This document shows positions 26,263 to 34,535 of a stretch of 64,000 nucleotides of DNA, in pieces (the first letter of the stretch is position 1; every line of letters begins with the position of its first letter). Both the position numbers and the translations under genes were made by a program. The notes below the pieces were generated by a model. The model had not been told where the DNA came from. It made no database searches and saw nothing but the letters and a program-made list of their open reading frames with translations. Source of the stretch: Sutcliffiella halmapala (GTDB lineage: Bacteria; Bacillota; Bacilli; Bacillales; Bacillaceae_I); assembly GCF_002019665.1 (NCBI RefSeq), contig NZ_KV917375.1:1741175-1805174 (forward strand). The letters are read 5' to 3'.

Positions 26263-27168
26263 ATGATGAGTGTAAAGCGCATTCTAGGTTTTATAGGGTT
26301 AGGAAATATGGGGCTTCCTATGGCTGGAAATTTAATTAATGAGGAATATGAGGTATTTGGTTTTGATATTAATCCAACGGCCATTGCCAAATTCCAAGAA
26401 AAAGGGGGCCATATATGCCCAAGTATTAAAGAGGTCCTTCAGCGTGTAGATGTTGTTTTCCTTAGTTTACCCTCACCTGCTATCGTGGAAAAAGCATTTT
26501 ATGAAGAAGGTATAATCAAGTATGGTAGAGAAGGTTTAATAATTATAGACACTAGTACCGTAACACCAGAATTAAACCGCAAAGTCTTTCAGGCTTGTCT
26601 GGAAAATAAACTAAAATACTTAGGATCTCCAATTAGCGGAGGTGTAATTGGTGCCGTTAATGCAACCTTGACGTTTATGGTTGGAGGACCGAAACAAGAT
26701 TTTGAAGAAGTACTACCACTATTAAATATACTGGGAAAAAACCTCTTTCATGTCGGTGAAAACCCAGGCAGCGGTACAGTGATTAAGTTAATCAACAACT
26801 TAATGATCGGTTTTTATACCCAGGCCGTTGGAGAAGCCTTAACTCTTGGTGAAAAGATGGGCCTAGATCACGAGAGTATGTTTGAAATTTTAAATGTGAG
26901 TTACGGCCAAAGTAGAATCTATGAAAGAAACTATAAAGAATATATTGCTGAAAATAACTTTGAGCCTGGCTTTACAACGAATCTACTGTTAAAAGACTTA
27001 AAAATCGCTAAACAAATGGCAGAGGATTGTAAAGTCCAATTGCCAATTGGGGATCACCTTGTAGAGTGGTATTCACAGATAGCTAATGAAGGCTATGGAG
27101 AAAATGACATGTCTGCTGCTTACTTAATGACGAAGAAGCTAGCTGAAAAAGCAGAAACAACAAAATAG
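26263..27168 (+). CDS. 3-hydroxyisobutyrate dehydrogenase family oxidoreductase
   Basis: 301-aa beta-hydroxyacid dehydrogenase. The N-terminal NAD(P) motif is GFIGLGNMGLPMAGNL, the substrate motif is GSPISGGVIGAVNATLTFM, and the catalytic Lys lies in VIKLINNLMIG. The family includes 3-hydroxyisobutyrate and tartronate semialdehyde enzymes; sequence alone does not separate them. The following gene is a methylmalonate semialdehyde dehydrogenase, so a product such as methylmalonate or malonate semialdehyde fits. The ribosome site is AAGGAGAGAG; ATG 26263 or 26266 could be used. Confidence 0.92.
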   Translation: MMSVKRILGFIGLGNMGLPMAGNLINEEYEVFGFDINPTAIAKFQEKGGHICPSIKEVLQRVDVVFLSLPSPAIVEKAFYEEGIIKYGREGLIIIDTSTVTPELNRKVFQACLENKLKYLGSPISGGVIGAVNATLTFMVGGPKQDFEEVLPLLNILGKNLFHVGENPGSGTVIKLINNLMIGFYTQAVGEALTLGEKMGLDHESMFEILNVSYGQSRIYERNYKEYIAENNFEPGFTTNLLLKDLKIAKQMAEDCKVQLPIGDHLVEWYSQIANEGYGENDMSAAYLMTKKLAEKAETTK

Positions 27169-27261
27169 ATTACTAGAATCATAGATACAACTTCTTATAA
27201 GTTAATGAAGGAATGCTTGTGAATAGAAAAGAAAAGCACTTAAAAATTAGGAGGAATAAAT

Positions 27262-28785
27262 ATGACTACAGTAAAGAGTGGAATGACAACATTAACGCAT
27301 TTTATCGGTGGTGAAATGAAAGCTGGAAAAAGTGATCGCTTTGGAAAGGTTTATAATCCTTCAACTGGTGAAGTAACAGCATTATGTCCATATGCTTCAG
27401 CTGATGAAGTAAATGAAACCGTTGAAGTGGCACATGCTGCATTCGCAGGGTGGAAAAATACTTCTGTTGGGAAAAGAGTAGAAATTCTGCACCGCTTTAG
27501 AAGTCTTCTAGTGCAGGAAACTGATAAACTAGCTGAAATGATTGGTCTTGAAAATGGAAAAACGATTTCTGATGCAAAAGGTGAAATCAGCAGAGGGATT
27601 GAATCTGTTGACTTTGCAATTAATGCTCCGCAAATGTTAAAAGGAGAGTACTCGGTTAATGTTGGAGGAGATATTAATGCTTATTCATTGAAACAACCTT
27701 TAGGTGTAGTTGCAGCGATTTCACCATTTAATTTCCCGGTAATGGTGCCACTTGCGATGACTTCTATGGCAGTAGCTGTCGGAAATGCAGTAATCTTAAA
27801 ACCATCGGAACGTGTTCCAAACTCGGCACTATTTATCTCAGAACTATGGAAAAAAGCAGGCCTGCCAGATGGAGTTTGGACCATCATTAATGGTGATAAA
27901 GAGGCTGTAGATGCTATCCTTAGAAACCCTAAAGTGCATGCAATTTCATTTGTAGGTTCAACGAGAGTTGCTGAATACGTCTATCATGAAGGATGCCGAA
28001 ATAATAAGCGAGTTGCTGCTTTTGGTGGTGGTAAGAATCATATGATCATTATGCCTGACGCGGATTTAGATCAAGCGGTTAATGCCTTTCTTGGAGCTGC
28101 ATATGGTTCTGCTTCCCAACGTTGTATGGCCATTTCAGCGGCTATGCCAGTAGGAGAAAAAACAGCAGAAGTATTTGTCCAGAAATTAAGGACTCGTGTA
28201 AAGGAATTAAAAGTTGGCGCTTATAATGATGAACAAGCAGATTTCGGCGCAGTGATTACTCAAGAGTCGAAGGATACTATCTTAAAGTATATTAACGAGA
28301 GCTTAGCAGAAGGAGCTGAATTAACGGTTGACGGCCGCAACCCGGAAATATGCGAAAAAGAAAATGGCTTCTACTTAGGTGCTACACTACTAGATCGTGT
28401 TACTCCTGAGATGAAGATTTATCGCGATGAAGTATTCGGGCCTGCACGAATTGTTGTGCACGTTAATAGTTTAGATGAAGCCATTGAATTAATAAATAGC
28501 CACGAATATGGAAATGGTGTGACGATTTTTACAGAGAGTGGATCTGCTGCAAGAAAGTTCACAGAACAAATTGAAGTGGGCATGGTTGGTGTGAATGTAC
28601 CGATTCCAATTCCTGTTGGCTACCATAACTTTGGTGGGTGGAAGCGTTCTAAATTTGGAGAAGGTCATATGTTTGGACCAGACACAGTTCGTTTCTTCAC
28701 AAAAACTAAAACAGTATCAGAAAAATGGCCGGAAGCAAAAGCAAAGGACCACAAAACAGAATTTGCATTTCCAAGTAACAATTAA
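27262..28785 (+). CDS. mmsA: Methylmalonate-semialdehyde dehydrogenase (CoA-acylating)
   Basis: 507-aa ALDH-fold enzyme of the MmsA/IolA group. It makes propionyl-CoA (or acetyl-CoA from malonate semialdehyde) with NAD and CoA. Marks are SPFNFPVMVPL, FVGSTRVAEYV and the catalytic Cys in GSASQRCMAISAAMPVG. The general-base Glu of ordinary ALDHs is replaced by GGGKNHMIIMPDADLD, as expected for the CoA-acylating type. AGGAGG precedes ATG 27262. It is the last gene of the sigma-54 operon. The 93-bp gap before it holds no clear promoter. Confidence 0.95.
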   Translation: MTTVKSGMTTLTHFIGGEMKAGKSDRFGKVYNPSTGEVTALCPYASADEVNETVEVAHAAFAGWKNTSVGKRVEILHRFRSLLVQETDKLAEMIGLENGKTISDAKGEISRGIESVDFAINAPQMLKGEYSVNVGGDINAYSLKQPLGVVAAISPFNFPVMVPLAMTSMAVAVGNAVILKPSERVPNSALFISELWKKAGLPDGVWTIINGDKEAVDAILRNPKVHAISFVGSTRVAEYVYHEGCRNNKRVAAFGGGKNHMIIMPDADLDQAVNAFLGAAYGSASQRCMAISAAMPVGEKTAEVFVQKLRTRVKELKVGAYNDEQADFGAVITQESKDTILKYINESLAEGAELTVDGRNPEICEKENGFYLGATLLDRVTPEMKIYRDEVFGPARIVVHVNSLDEAIELINSHEYGNGVTIFTESGSAARKFTEQIEVGMVGVNVPIPIPVGYHNFGGWKRSKFGEGHMFGPDTVRFFTKTKTVSEKWPEAKAKDHKTEFAFPSNN

Positions 28786-28839
28786 CAGTTAGTTCAGGGG
28801 CATAATAGCACCCAGACATTTTATTTAACTGAAGATATG

Positions 28840-28872
28840 GAGATTTCCTAAGTTACTAGGAAGTCTCTTTTT
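28840..28872. terminator. Terminator of the sigma-54 operon
   Basis: GAGATTTCCT / AGGAAGTCTC (10 bp with one wobble) followed by TTTTT. It overlaps the 3' end of the small gene on the other strand. Confidence 0.85.
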
Positions 28873-29035
28873 GGTGTTTATCTTCTTTTTTTGAGATTTG
28901 TATTACTAAATAAATATTAAGAAGGAAGGAAGCGGTGGAGAATGTGAGCAATGCATTTTCAGCTCCCCCACCAGCGGCAATACTAAAAAAGGGAACTAAA
29001 ACGACTATTATTGCTAGAATTATCCCATTGAACAT
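28856..29035 (-). CDS. Putative small membrane protein
   Basis: 59-aa reading frame, just under a usual length cut-off. It starts MFNGIILAIIVVLVPFFSIA (one clear membrane helix), then a second hydrophobic stretch (ALLTFSTASFLLNIYLVI) and a charged tail ending in KKEDKHQKETS. The positive and charged C-terminus suggests two helices with a cytoplasmic tail. The ribosome site is weak (TGAGG). It ends inside the shared terminator and is convergent with mmsA. Family not recognised; hydrophobic composition and position make it plausible. Confidence 0.5.
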   Translation of the reverse strand: MFNGIILAIIVVLVPFFSIAAGGGAENALLTFSTASFLLNIYLVIQISKKEDKHQKETS

Positions 29036-29176
29036 GATATGGCCTCATTTCTTAACTACTAATATATCTATAATTATACAATATTGTCCAATTGATTCTG
29101 AAGAAAAAGTCATCTCCCTTTGATAATCTGCTTATATTTCATATAATAAAGGTAATGAAAAGTTAGGGTGGATACT

Positions 29177-30430
29177 ATGAATGAACCAGTGAAAAAGAGC
29201 GGACGAATTATCTTTCATGTAGATATGAATAGTTTTTATGCTTCTGTTGAGATTGCGTATGATCCAACACTTCGCGGTAAGCCTCTTGCTATTGCAGGGA
29301 ATGTGGAGGACCGGAAAGGGATTGTTGTAACCTGTAGTTATGAAGCCCGAGCATTTGGTGTGAAAACTACGATGCCTGTTTGGGAAGCGAAGCAAAAATG
29401 CCCTAATTTAATTGTACGGAAACCGAATTTTGAAAGATATCGAAAAAGCTCTCATGCCATGTTCGAATTACTTAGAACCTATACGGATTTAGTTGAACCT
29501 GTTTCTATTGATGAAGGGTATATGGATGTAACGGATTGTTCGATTTCATTAACTCCTATACAGATTGCGGAAGAAATTCAAACTCGTCTTAAAACGGAGC
29601 TATTACTGCCATGTAGCATTGGGGTTGCACCAAATAAATTTCTAGCTAAAATGGCTTCTGATATGAAAAAGCCAATGGGAATAACTGTGTTAAGAAAAAG
29701 AGAGCTTACAACAAAGTTGTGGCCTTTGCCTGTTGGTGAGATGCATGGTGTTGGTTCTAAAACTGCGGAAAAGCTCAAAACTATTAATATTACGACAATT
29801 GGTGAGTTGGCAAAGGGAAATGACTATCAACTAAAGCATATTCTCGGTATCAACGGTGAAAGGCTTAAAAAGCGAGCTAATGGAGAAGATAATCGTCTAG
29901 TTGATCCAGATTCTGTTTCGGAGTTTAAGAGTATTGGTAATTCCACCACTTTAAGAGAAGATACGGATGACGAGTTATTGATAGAAAATGTCCTAGAAAA
30001 ATTAGCAGTATCCGTCAGTGCACGTATGAAAAGAAAATCTGTTTTAAGTTATAATATACAGCTTGTGATTCGGTACGGAATCAATCATACGGTCACAAGA
30101 AGTAGAAAGCTAGCTAATTCAGTTGAGTCAGTTGCACAAATAAAGGAAGCTGCTATTTTTTTGTTGAAAAAGCATTGGAATGGTAATCCTGTCCGTCTAC
30201 TTGGTATAACTGCGCAAGATCTTGTTGAGAAGGATCATTCAGTAAAGCAGCTGGATCTATTCACCTTTCAAGAGGATGCTAAAGATGAACCATTGCAGAA
30301 AACACTGGAGAAATTGCAAGATAAATTTGGTAAAGGAATTATCAAAAGAGGAATTAAGAACAAAAATACGATAAATTCAAATTCTACAGCAAAACTCACT
30401 ACAAGTTTCCAAAAAGATTTTTTGGAATAA
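29177..30430 (+). CDS. dinB: DNA polymerase IV (Y family, PolY1/YqjH type)
   Basis: 417-aa translesion DNA polymerase. Palm motifs are HVDMNSFYASVE (first metal Asp) and SIDEGYMDVT (catalytic Asp-Glu); next come the thumb HhH region GVGSKTAEKL, then the little finger. A likely beta-clamp motif QLDLFTF lies near the C-terminus. TTAGGGTGG precedes ATG 29177; a GTG at 29168 is an alternative. No LexA box is seen upstream, unlike the second Y-polymerase at 54132, which agrees with constitutive polY1 in B. subtilis. Confidence 0.95.
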   Translation: MNEPVKKSGRIIFHVDMNSFYASVEIAYDPTLRGKPLAIAGNVEDRKGIVVTCSYEARAFGVKTTMPVWEAKQKCPNLIVRKPNFERYRKSSHAMFELLRTYTDLVEPVSIDEGYMDVTDCSISLTPIQIAEEIQTRLKTELLLPCSIGVAPNKFLAKMASDMKKPMGITVLRKRELTTKLWPLPVGEMHGVGSKTAEKLKTINITTIGELAKGNDYQLKHILGINGERLKKRANGEDNRLVDPDSVSEFKSIGNSTTLREDTDDELLIENVLEKLAVSVSARMKRKSVLSYNIQLVIRYGINHTVTRSRKLANSVESVAQIKEAAIFLLKKHWNGNPVRLLGITAQDLVEKDHSVKQLDLFTFQEDAKDEPLQKTLEKLQDKFGKGIIKRGIKNKNTINSNSTAKLTTSFQKDFLE

Positions 30431-30437
30431 ACACTGT

Positions 30438-30470
30438 CCTGTAAACGGTAGAAGTTTATAGGGCTTTTTT
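30438..30470 (+). terminator. Terminator after dinB
   Basis: CCTGTAAAC / GTTTATAGG, 9 pairs with one wobble and a 7-base loop, followed by a T-run. Confidence 0.8.
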
Positions 30471-30554
30471 GTGCACTTTTTTAGTTTGTCCCATAAAAAA
30501 TAGCTAATAATCTGTCCAAAGAATCTATATATATTAGGGAAGGAGGATTATTAC

Positions 30555-31358
30555 ATGAGAAAAATACGTCGGACTTCACTATTAAAACGTGGACCGTTAC
30601 CTTTAAAATATGTGTTTTTAATATCTTTCGTAGTTTTTAATGTGCTAACTGTTTTTAGTCTAATTATTATTAATAAAAATCTAGAGCCAAGTTTTAAAGG
30701 GATAGCTGAAACGAAAGCGCGACAAATTGCTACACAAGCAATTAATGATGCAATCTCAAAAAACATGGTAGATAGTTTTGATGTGAGAGATTTAATTATT
30801 GTAATAAGCGAAGGTCCGGACCATTTTAGTTATAGTACTAATTCTCAAATAGTTAATCGGCTTAGTTCTGATACTACTTTATCGGTTCAAAGATATTTAG
30901 ACTATTTAGAGGAAGGAAACTTAGAAGGATTAGAGTCATACAAGGTGGATCCTAATATTAACTTTGAAAAATCAAAAAAACAAAATGGGATTGTTTATAA
31001 TGTACCGTTAGGGATGGCTACGAAAGCTACTCTATTTTCTAATTTAGGTCCGAAGATCCCGGTGAGGTTTGAAATTCTAGGAGATGTCATTTCGAATGTA
31101 GAAACCAAAATTATTGAATCAGGAATAAATAATACGATTATGGAGTTTTACTTGAATGTAAGTGTGAAAATGAACATCATTATTCCCTTAATAGAACAGC
31201 CACTGGAAATTAAAAATTCAGTTAAAATCGGCGACCACACAATTCATGGGAAAGTACCTCAGTTTTATCATGGCGGTGGAAGCGGAAGTGGTGGATTTGC
31301 ACCAGTGTTAGTTCCAGAAAATGAAACACAAAAGGATGAAGAGGAAAATAATAATTAA
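30555..31358 (+). CDS. yunB: Sporulation protein YunB
   Basis: 267-aa protein with a basic N-terminus, one membrane helix (YVFLISFVVFNVLTVFSLII) and an outside domain. The blocks AETKARQIATQAINDAISK and VNVPLG-like YNVPLGMATKATLFSNLGPKI identify YunB, a sigma-E-type gene needed for efficient sporulation in B. subtilis. The C-terminus is Gly/Ser rich (HGGGSGSGGF). AGGAGG lies ten bases before ATG 30555. Its presence marks the organism as a spore former. Confidence 0.9.
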   Translation: MRKIRRTSLLKRGPLPLKYVFLISFVVFNVLTVFSLIIINKNLEPSFKGIAETKARQIATQAINDAISKNMVDSFDVRDLIIVISEGPDHFSYSTNSQIVNRLSSDTTLSVQRYLDYLEEGNLEGLESYKVDPNINFEKSKKQNGIVYNVPLGMATKATLFSNLGPKIPVRFEILGDVISNVETKIIESGINNTIMEFYLNVSVKMNIIIPLIEQPLEIKNSVKIGDHTIHGKVPQFYHGGGSGSGGFAPVLVPENETQKDEEENNN

Positions 31359-31376
31359 AATACTAGTATTTTATGG

Positions 31377-31408
31377 CCTGTGATTTCATATCATGGGTTT
31401 GTTTTTTT
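31377..31408 (+). terminator. Terminator after yunB
   Basis: CCTGTGAT / ATCATGGG (8 pairs, two wobbles), loop TTCAT, then a T-rich tract. It overlaps the end of the convergent SOS operon. Confidence 0.75.
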
Positions 31409-31561
31409 GTTGGAAAAAATATAAGTAATTACGTCTTCTTTACAAACATTGACGACAGAGCAAATAACATCTAGATCATTGGTAACCTTTTGATCAACAA
31501 GTCGTTTAGCAATTTCAAGTGCAACAGTATAGGAAGGTGAACTACTGGTTGTTTTAGCCAT
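31391..31561 (-). CDS. SOS operon gene 2: small cytoplasmic protein of unknown function
   Basis: 56-aa protein, not recognised. It starts MAKTTSSSPSYTVALEIAKR, then a helical stretch (LVDQKVTNDLDVICSVVNVC) with two cysteines, and a basic end (SNKKTNP). AGAGGAATCC lies before its ATG. It overlaps the stop of the upstream membrane-protein gene by eight bases, so both are translated from the LexA-controlled transcript that starts near 31794. It ends against the yunB terminator. Confidence 0.65.
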   Translation of the reverse strand: MAKTTSSSPSYTVALEIAKRLVDQKVTNDLDVICSVVNVCKEDVITYIFSNKKTNP

Positions 31562-31757
31562 GGTGGGATTCCTCTGAATGATTTATTACATTTTTCATTC
31601 CAGGAATAGCGATTAAGCAGATAGAAGTAAGTAGGCTTAACCTAAACATAGGAGCACTGCTTGTCTTATCTGAGATTACAAAATAGAAGAGAATACCGAA
31701 GCCTGTTACTGCTAAAAGTTTTAAGAATAAGTAGAAGGAATTTTGAATGGTTTTCAT
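31554..31757 (-). CDS. SOS operon gene 1: small two-helix membrane protein
   Basis: 67-aa protein, family not recognised. It has two hydrophobic segments (about residues 8-28, FYLFLKLLAVTGFGILFYFV, and 38-56, RLSLLTSICLIAIPGM) and a His-rich end (NHSEESHHG). The start at 31757 is set by GAGGTGAT; the longer frame from 31814 would begin upstream of the promoter start site. Expression is under two LexA boxes, so this is a DNA-damage-induced membrane protein. Known SOS membrane proteins in Bacillus (YneA) block division; a related role is only a guess. Confidence 0.7.
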   Translation of the reverse strand: MKTIQNSFYLFLKLLAVTGFGILFYFVISDKTSSAPMFRLSLLTSICLIAIPGMKNVINHSEESHHG

Positions 31758-31780
31758 GTTTATCACCTCATAAGTTTTTA

Positions 31781-31829
31781 GAACGTTTGTTCTTGTTTTT
31801 ATTATAAGGAACATTTGTTCTCATTTCAA
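31781..31829 (-). promoter_or_regulatory. LexA-controlled promoter with two SOS boxes
   Basis: Read on the minus strand: TTGAAA (31829-31824), a 17-bp spacer and TATAAT (31806-31801). A perfect SOS box GAACAAATGTTC (31809-31820) fills the spacer, and a second, GAACAAACGTTC (31781-31792), lies at the start site. Both fit the Bacillus LexA core GAAC-RNRY-GTTC. This arrangement would give tight repression and damage induction. Confidence 0.93.
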
Positions 31830-31840
31830 GTGTTTTTTAC

Positions 31841-31872
31841 AAAAAAATAACACCGTTAAATTTCGGTGTTAT
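31841..31872 (-). terminator. Terminator after the HAD gene
   Basis: On the minus strand ATAACACCG / CGGTGTTAT, 9-bp perfect stem, then seven U. It overlaps the HAD stop and separates it from the SOS promoter. Confidence 0.88.
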
Positions 31873-32704
31873 CTAGTAATAGTTTTTCCAGTTTTATTGA
31901 TAGTTCATTTAGGTTACGGACAGTATAGTTAGCAACGCTATTTTCGTGGATATCGTAAGGATCAATACAAATTGTTGAGCAGCCTAAAAGCGATGCAGGT
32001 AGGATTTCATTAATATAGTTGTCTCCAATACTAAGCATCTGACTAAATGGTACCGTCCACTTTTCGGAGATGAAGGTTAATTTCTCTCCTGTATGTATAG
32101 GCTTGTTTGCCTCAAAGATTTTATCGTGAAAATAAGAAGTAAATCCTAATTTTTTGATGATAGTTTCACTATCTACTTGCGGACTGTTTGTCATGAGTAC
32201 CAGTGTATATTTGGAATGTAGCCTTTCTAATACATCTGCGAATTCCTTTAAAGGTTGTAGCTCAAAGTCGTCTGTCATCATATGCTCTCTTGTTTGTAAA
32301 AAGGCCTCATATGCTTCTTTGCTCGATAGACCATAGTGTTTTGCAATTGCTACAGGTATCCACCACAAGTCTCCGATGCTGAGCGTTTCTACTAAGTCAA
32401 ACTGCAGAGGTTTTGGATATAATTCCTTTATTTCGTGAGAAGGAACGATCTCTCCATCCCATTTCCACCCTTGCGTAACTTCACCATGATGATGAGAAAG
32501 AATGAGATCCTTTTGGGCATCATATACTCTTCCAATCTTTAGTGTGTGGCTTCCATCCTCCACTGCTAAATAATCTTGCTCGAATAGTTCTTGGACATCC
32601 ATTGAAAGTTTGTTTCTTAAAAGGTCAGCATAATAACGAAAGTGATGTGTGTCTTCATAAAGTGTTCCGTCTAGATCAAATACAATGGTCGTTATATTTT
32701 CCAT
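31856..32704 (-). CDS. HAD-superfamily hydrolase
   Basis: 282-aa haloacid-dehalogenase-fold phosphatase. Motif I is VFDLDGTLYED (nucleophile Asp and acid Asp), motif II is LVLMTNSPQ, and motif III/IV is around SIGDNYINEILPASLLG. A large alpha-helical cap (about residues 15-130) suits small phosphorylated substrates. AAAGGAGCG precedes ATG at 32704. Substrate unknown. It is divergent from rnz with a 115-base gap and ends at its own terminator. Confidence 0.9.
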   Translation of the reverse strand: MENITTIVFDLDGTLYEDTHHFRYYADLLRNKLSMDVQELFEQDYLAVEDGSHTLKIGRVYDAQKDLILSHHHGEVTQGWKWDGEIVPSHEIKELYPKPLQFDLVETLSIGDLWWIPVAIAKHYGLSSKEAYEAFLQTREHMMTDDFELQPLKEFADVLERLHSKYTLVLMTNSPQVDSETIIKKLGFTSYFHDKIFEANKPIHTGEKLTFISEKWTVPFSQMLSIGDNYINEILPASLLGCSTICIDPYDIHENSVANYTVRNLNELSIKLEKLLLDNTEI

Positions 32705-32819
32705 TTGATTCGCTCCTTTATTGTTTCTCTTATCATTGTACTATATCTAGCGGTGGCTTCCATCCCCTTATGCTTTTTTTACAATTTGAGTATAATGGAG
32801 AAAGAAGGAGAGGGTGAAG

Positions 32820-33740
32820 GTGAAGATTACGTTTTTAGGGACAGGATCGGGTATTCCTGCAAAGCACCGCAATGTGTCTTCTTTGGCTTTGCATATAGAT
32901 GATAAAGAAAGCTCGATTTGGTTGTTTGATTGTGGGGAAGCGACGCAGCACCAAATTTTACATACATCGTTAAAGCCGAGAAAGATTGCGAAAATATTTA
33001 TTACTCATTTACATGGAGATCATATTTTTGGTTTACCTGGTCTTTTAAGCAGCCGTTCTTTTCAGGGAGGAGAATCACCACTTACCGTTTATGGTCCCAA
33101 AGGTATTAAGGAATTTATTGAAACGTCCTTGAGGGTAAGTGTGACGCATGTGAAGTATCCTTTACATATTGAAGAGTTTGAGGAAGAAGGCTTAATACTT
33201 CGGGAAGATGAGTATCAAATAGAGGGGAAAAAGCTAGTTCACGGTATTCCTTCCTATGGATTTCGGGTGGTGCAAAAGGACTTACCGGGAGCACTGTTGA
33301 TGGATAAAATAAAGGCACATAACATTCCGGCGGGTCCCCACTATCAGCAATTAAAGGATGGCCAGACGGTGGTGCTACCAGATGGGCGAACCTTTGATGG
33401 AACAGAGTTTATCGGTCCACTTAAAAGAGGGAAAGTCATTACAATCCTTGGTGACACACGATATAATGATGTTTCTGTTGAACTGGCTAAAGATGCCGAT
33501 GTTCTTGTTCATGAGGCGACTTTTGCAGCGAAAGATGAATTACTAGCGATGGAGTATTTTCATTCCACGACCGTGCAAGCAGCTAAAGTTGCACTCGATG
33601 CCGGGGTGTCGCAGCTCTTGCTTACCCATATAAGTGCCAGGTACCAAAAGGAAGAAATTGGACTTTTGGAGGATGAGGCAAGAGTGATTTTTGCCAATTC
33701 GAGTGTTGTGTCTGATTTAGAGATGATAGAAATAAAATAG
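32820..33740 (+). CDS. rnz: Ribonuclease Z
   Basis: 306-aa tRNA 3'-processing endonuclease of the metallo-beta-lactamase fold. The zinc motif is [17 protein letters not shown]; the N-terminus [14 protein letters not shown], the GDTRYND motif and the late VHEATF and HSTT elements are all standard. The flexible arm region is present. The start is taken at GTG 32820, nine bases after AGGAG; GTG 32814 would be too close. It is the YqjK homologue and sits where expected in the yqj gene order. Confidence 0.95.
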   Translation: MKITFLGTGSGIPAKHRNVSSLALHIDDKESSIWLFDCGEATQHQILHTSLKPRKIAKIFITHLHGDHIFGLPGLLSSRSFQGGESPLTVYGPKGIKEFIETSLRVSVTHVKYPLHIEEFEEEGLILREDEYQIEGKKLVHGIPSYGFRVVQKDLPGALLMDKIKAHNIPAGPHYQQLKDGQTVVLPDGRTFDGTEFIGPLKRGKVITILGDTRYNDVSVELAKDADVLVHEATFAAKDELLAMEYFHSTTVQAAKVALDAGVSQLLLTHISARYQKEEIGLLEDEARVIFANSSVVSDLEMIEIK

Positions 33741-33749
33741 TGAAGGAAA

Positions 33750-33785
33750 ACGGTGTTCTATCTGGAGGTAGGGGACACTGTTTTT
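33750..33785 (+). terminator. Terminator after rnz
   Basis: ACGGTGTTC / GGGACACTGT stem with wobble pairs, followed by TTTTT. Confidence 0.75.
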
Positions 33786-33884
33786 GGTGTATCAGGAAAT
33801 TATATAAACTTCCGATTAGTGGATAATTGTTCGATACAAGGTTTATTCAAGTCTAGTATACCTTAGTGTATATTACGAAGATAA

Positions 33885-34433
33885 GAGGGAGCGATTGGAG
33901 CGTGATCGTGTCCTTTAAAATGAAAAACGAGAAAAAGAGGGAACGATCAGAGTGTGATCGTGACCTCAAAAATGAAAAATGAGAAAAAGAGGGAACGATC
34001 GTAGCGTGATCGTTCCCTCAAAAATGAAAAATGAGAAAAAGAGGGAACGATCGGAGCGTAATCGTGCCCTCAAAAATGAAAAACGAGAAAAAGAGGGAAC
34101 GATCGTAGCGTGATCGTGCCCTCAAAAATGAAAAATGAGAAAAAGAGGGAACGATCGGAGCGTGATCGTGACCTCAAAAATGAAAAACGAGAAAAAGAGG
34201 GAACGATCAGAGTGTGATCGTTCCCTCAAAAATGAAAAATGAGAAAAAGAGGGAACGATTGGAGCGTGATCGTTCCCTCAAAAATGAAAAATGAGAAAAA
34301 GAGGGAACGATCAGAGCGTGATCATGCCCTCAAAAATGAAAAATGAGAAAAAGAGGGAACGATCGGAGCGTAATCGTGCCCTCAAAAGCGAAAACAAGAA
34401 AAAGAGGGAACAATCAGAGTGTAATTTAAAAGA
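33885..34433. repeat. 52-bp tandem hairpin array (about 10.5 copies)
   Basis: Units begin at 33885, 33937, 33989, 34041, 34093, 34145, 34197, 34249, 34301, 34353 and 34404 (the last incomplete). Each has GAGGGAACGATC, a 7-base loop and a partial or perfect complement (GATCGTTCCCTC in the units at 33989, 34197 and 34249), then an A-rich spacer CAAAAATGAAAAATGAGAAA. There are no unique spacers, so this is not CRISPR. It lies between the convergent rnz and namA genes and has no open frame of its own. Confidence 0.95.
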
Positions 34434-34535
34434 TTAACTCACTTTAGCGATTTTGTTCCTTGCTGATTGTACTTTTCGTATATCCCACCACACAAAAAGG
34501 TCCGCCCACACTGGACAAACCTTTTCCTATTCCTA

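Noticed and set aside
28935-29123. 62-codon + strand frame before dinB
   Set aside because: It is antisense to a better small membrane protein frame and has no homologous look or ribosome site.
31758-31814. Longer N-terminus of the SOS membrane protein
   Set aside because: It spans the LexA boxes and the -10 region, so it would not be in the mRNA; ATG at 31757 has GAGGTGAT.
33885-34433. CRISPR array
   Set aside because: The unit is a 52-bp tandem repeat with no unique spacers, and no cas genes are present.
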